Below are positions 63,852 to 64,000 of a stretch of DNA of 64,000 nt, in pieces. The position numbers were made by a program, and so were the translations under genes. Origin of the DNA: Streptomyces sp. ISL-11 (GTDB lineage Bacteria > Actinomycetota > Actinomycetes > Streptomycetales > Streptomycetaceae); the NCBI RefSeq assembly GCF_018614525.1, contig NZ_JAGGOL010000047.1:25286-89285 (forward strand), in the 5' to 3' direction. Position 1 is the first letter of the stretch. Each line of letters starts with the position of its first letter. The notes below the pieces were generated by a model. The model was given only the letters and a program-made list of their open reading frames with translations. It was not told where the DNA came from and ran no database searches.

Positions 63852-64000
63852 AGGGCTCCCCGTGTGAGGCCGGGCATAGGGCCTGGATCACGTACGAGAA
63901 CGAGTAGTAGGCGGGCAGTCGGTCACTTGGTGCGAAATGGGGCATTTTTATGCCACTCGGCGTAGGTGTCTCATTCGGCACGATATGGCGTAGTAGGTCA

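Overview
The window looks like a piece of a Streptomyces (or close actinomycete) chromosome. It has very high G+C, GTG/TTG starts behind GGAGG-type ribosome sites, a WhiJ-like regulator with DUF397 and DUF574 partners, SGNH, chitosanase and PAP2 families typical of the genus, and long open antisense frames that are only G+C shadows. All functional calls rest on reading the translations by eye; no search was run.

Layout. (1) 1-12,028 is ordinary accessory/core sequence: a tyrosine phosphatase (cut by the left edge), an SGNH hydrolase, a WhiJ-like regulatory cassette, an AhpD-like protein, AlkB, a metallo-beta-lactamase-fold hydrolase, a secreted GH46 chitosanase with a likely CsnR operator, and a large Tat-exported beta-propeller amidohydrolase. 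(2) 12,330-17,332 is an island edge: tRNA-Pro(GGG), an integrase relic, a PAP2 membrane phosphatase, two opposed IS transposase wrecks, an unknown gene beside an RHS fragment, and a CorA-type transporter. (3) 17,386-41,610 is the main attraction: a complete olefin/beta-lactone (ole) gene set, oleB1-oleD-oleB2, oleC and oleA, interleaved with two ~2,465-residue single-module highly reducing polyketide synthases (KS-AT-DH-psiMT-psiKR-ER-KR-ACP). A TetR regulator, a SpoIIE-type phosphatase and a ruined racemase gene lie between the PKS genes. (4) 41,611-47,043 holds gene-poor sequence, a secreted ricin-type lectin, an IS relic, a BrkB-type membrane protein and a copper export pair (copA, copZ). 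(5) 47,275-64,000 holds MarR/TetR-controlled membrane proteins, UPF0047, monomeric isocitrate dehydrogenase, an MFS exporter, several genes that have lost their 5' ends, a two-component pair and a vanadium haloperoxidase-type enzyme.

How the central genes may work together. In known ole pathways OleA joins two acyl thioesters head to head, OleD reduces the beta-keto acid, OleC closes a beta-lactone and OleB decarboxylates it to an alkene. Here the acyl chains would plausibly be made by the PKSs. Neither PKS has a thioesterase, so OleA could be the off-loading enzyme. The PKS plus flanking oleC/oleA ends has been duplicated: the second PKS is flanked by a 23-nt oleC relic and a 40-codon oleA relic in the same relative positions as the intact genes around the first PKS.

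The window also holds one family of palindromic intergenic repeats (four large copies and one partial) and an unusual number of decaying genes.
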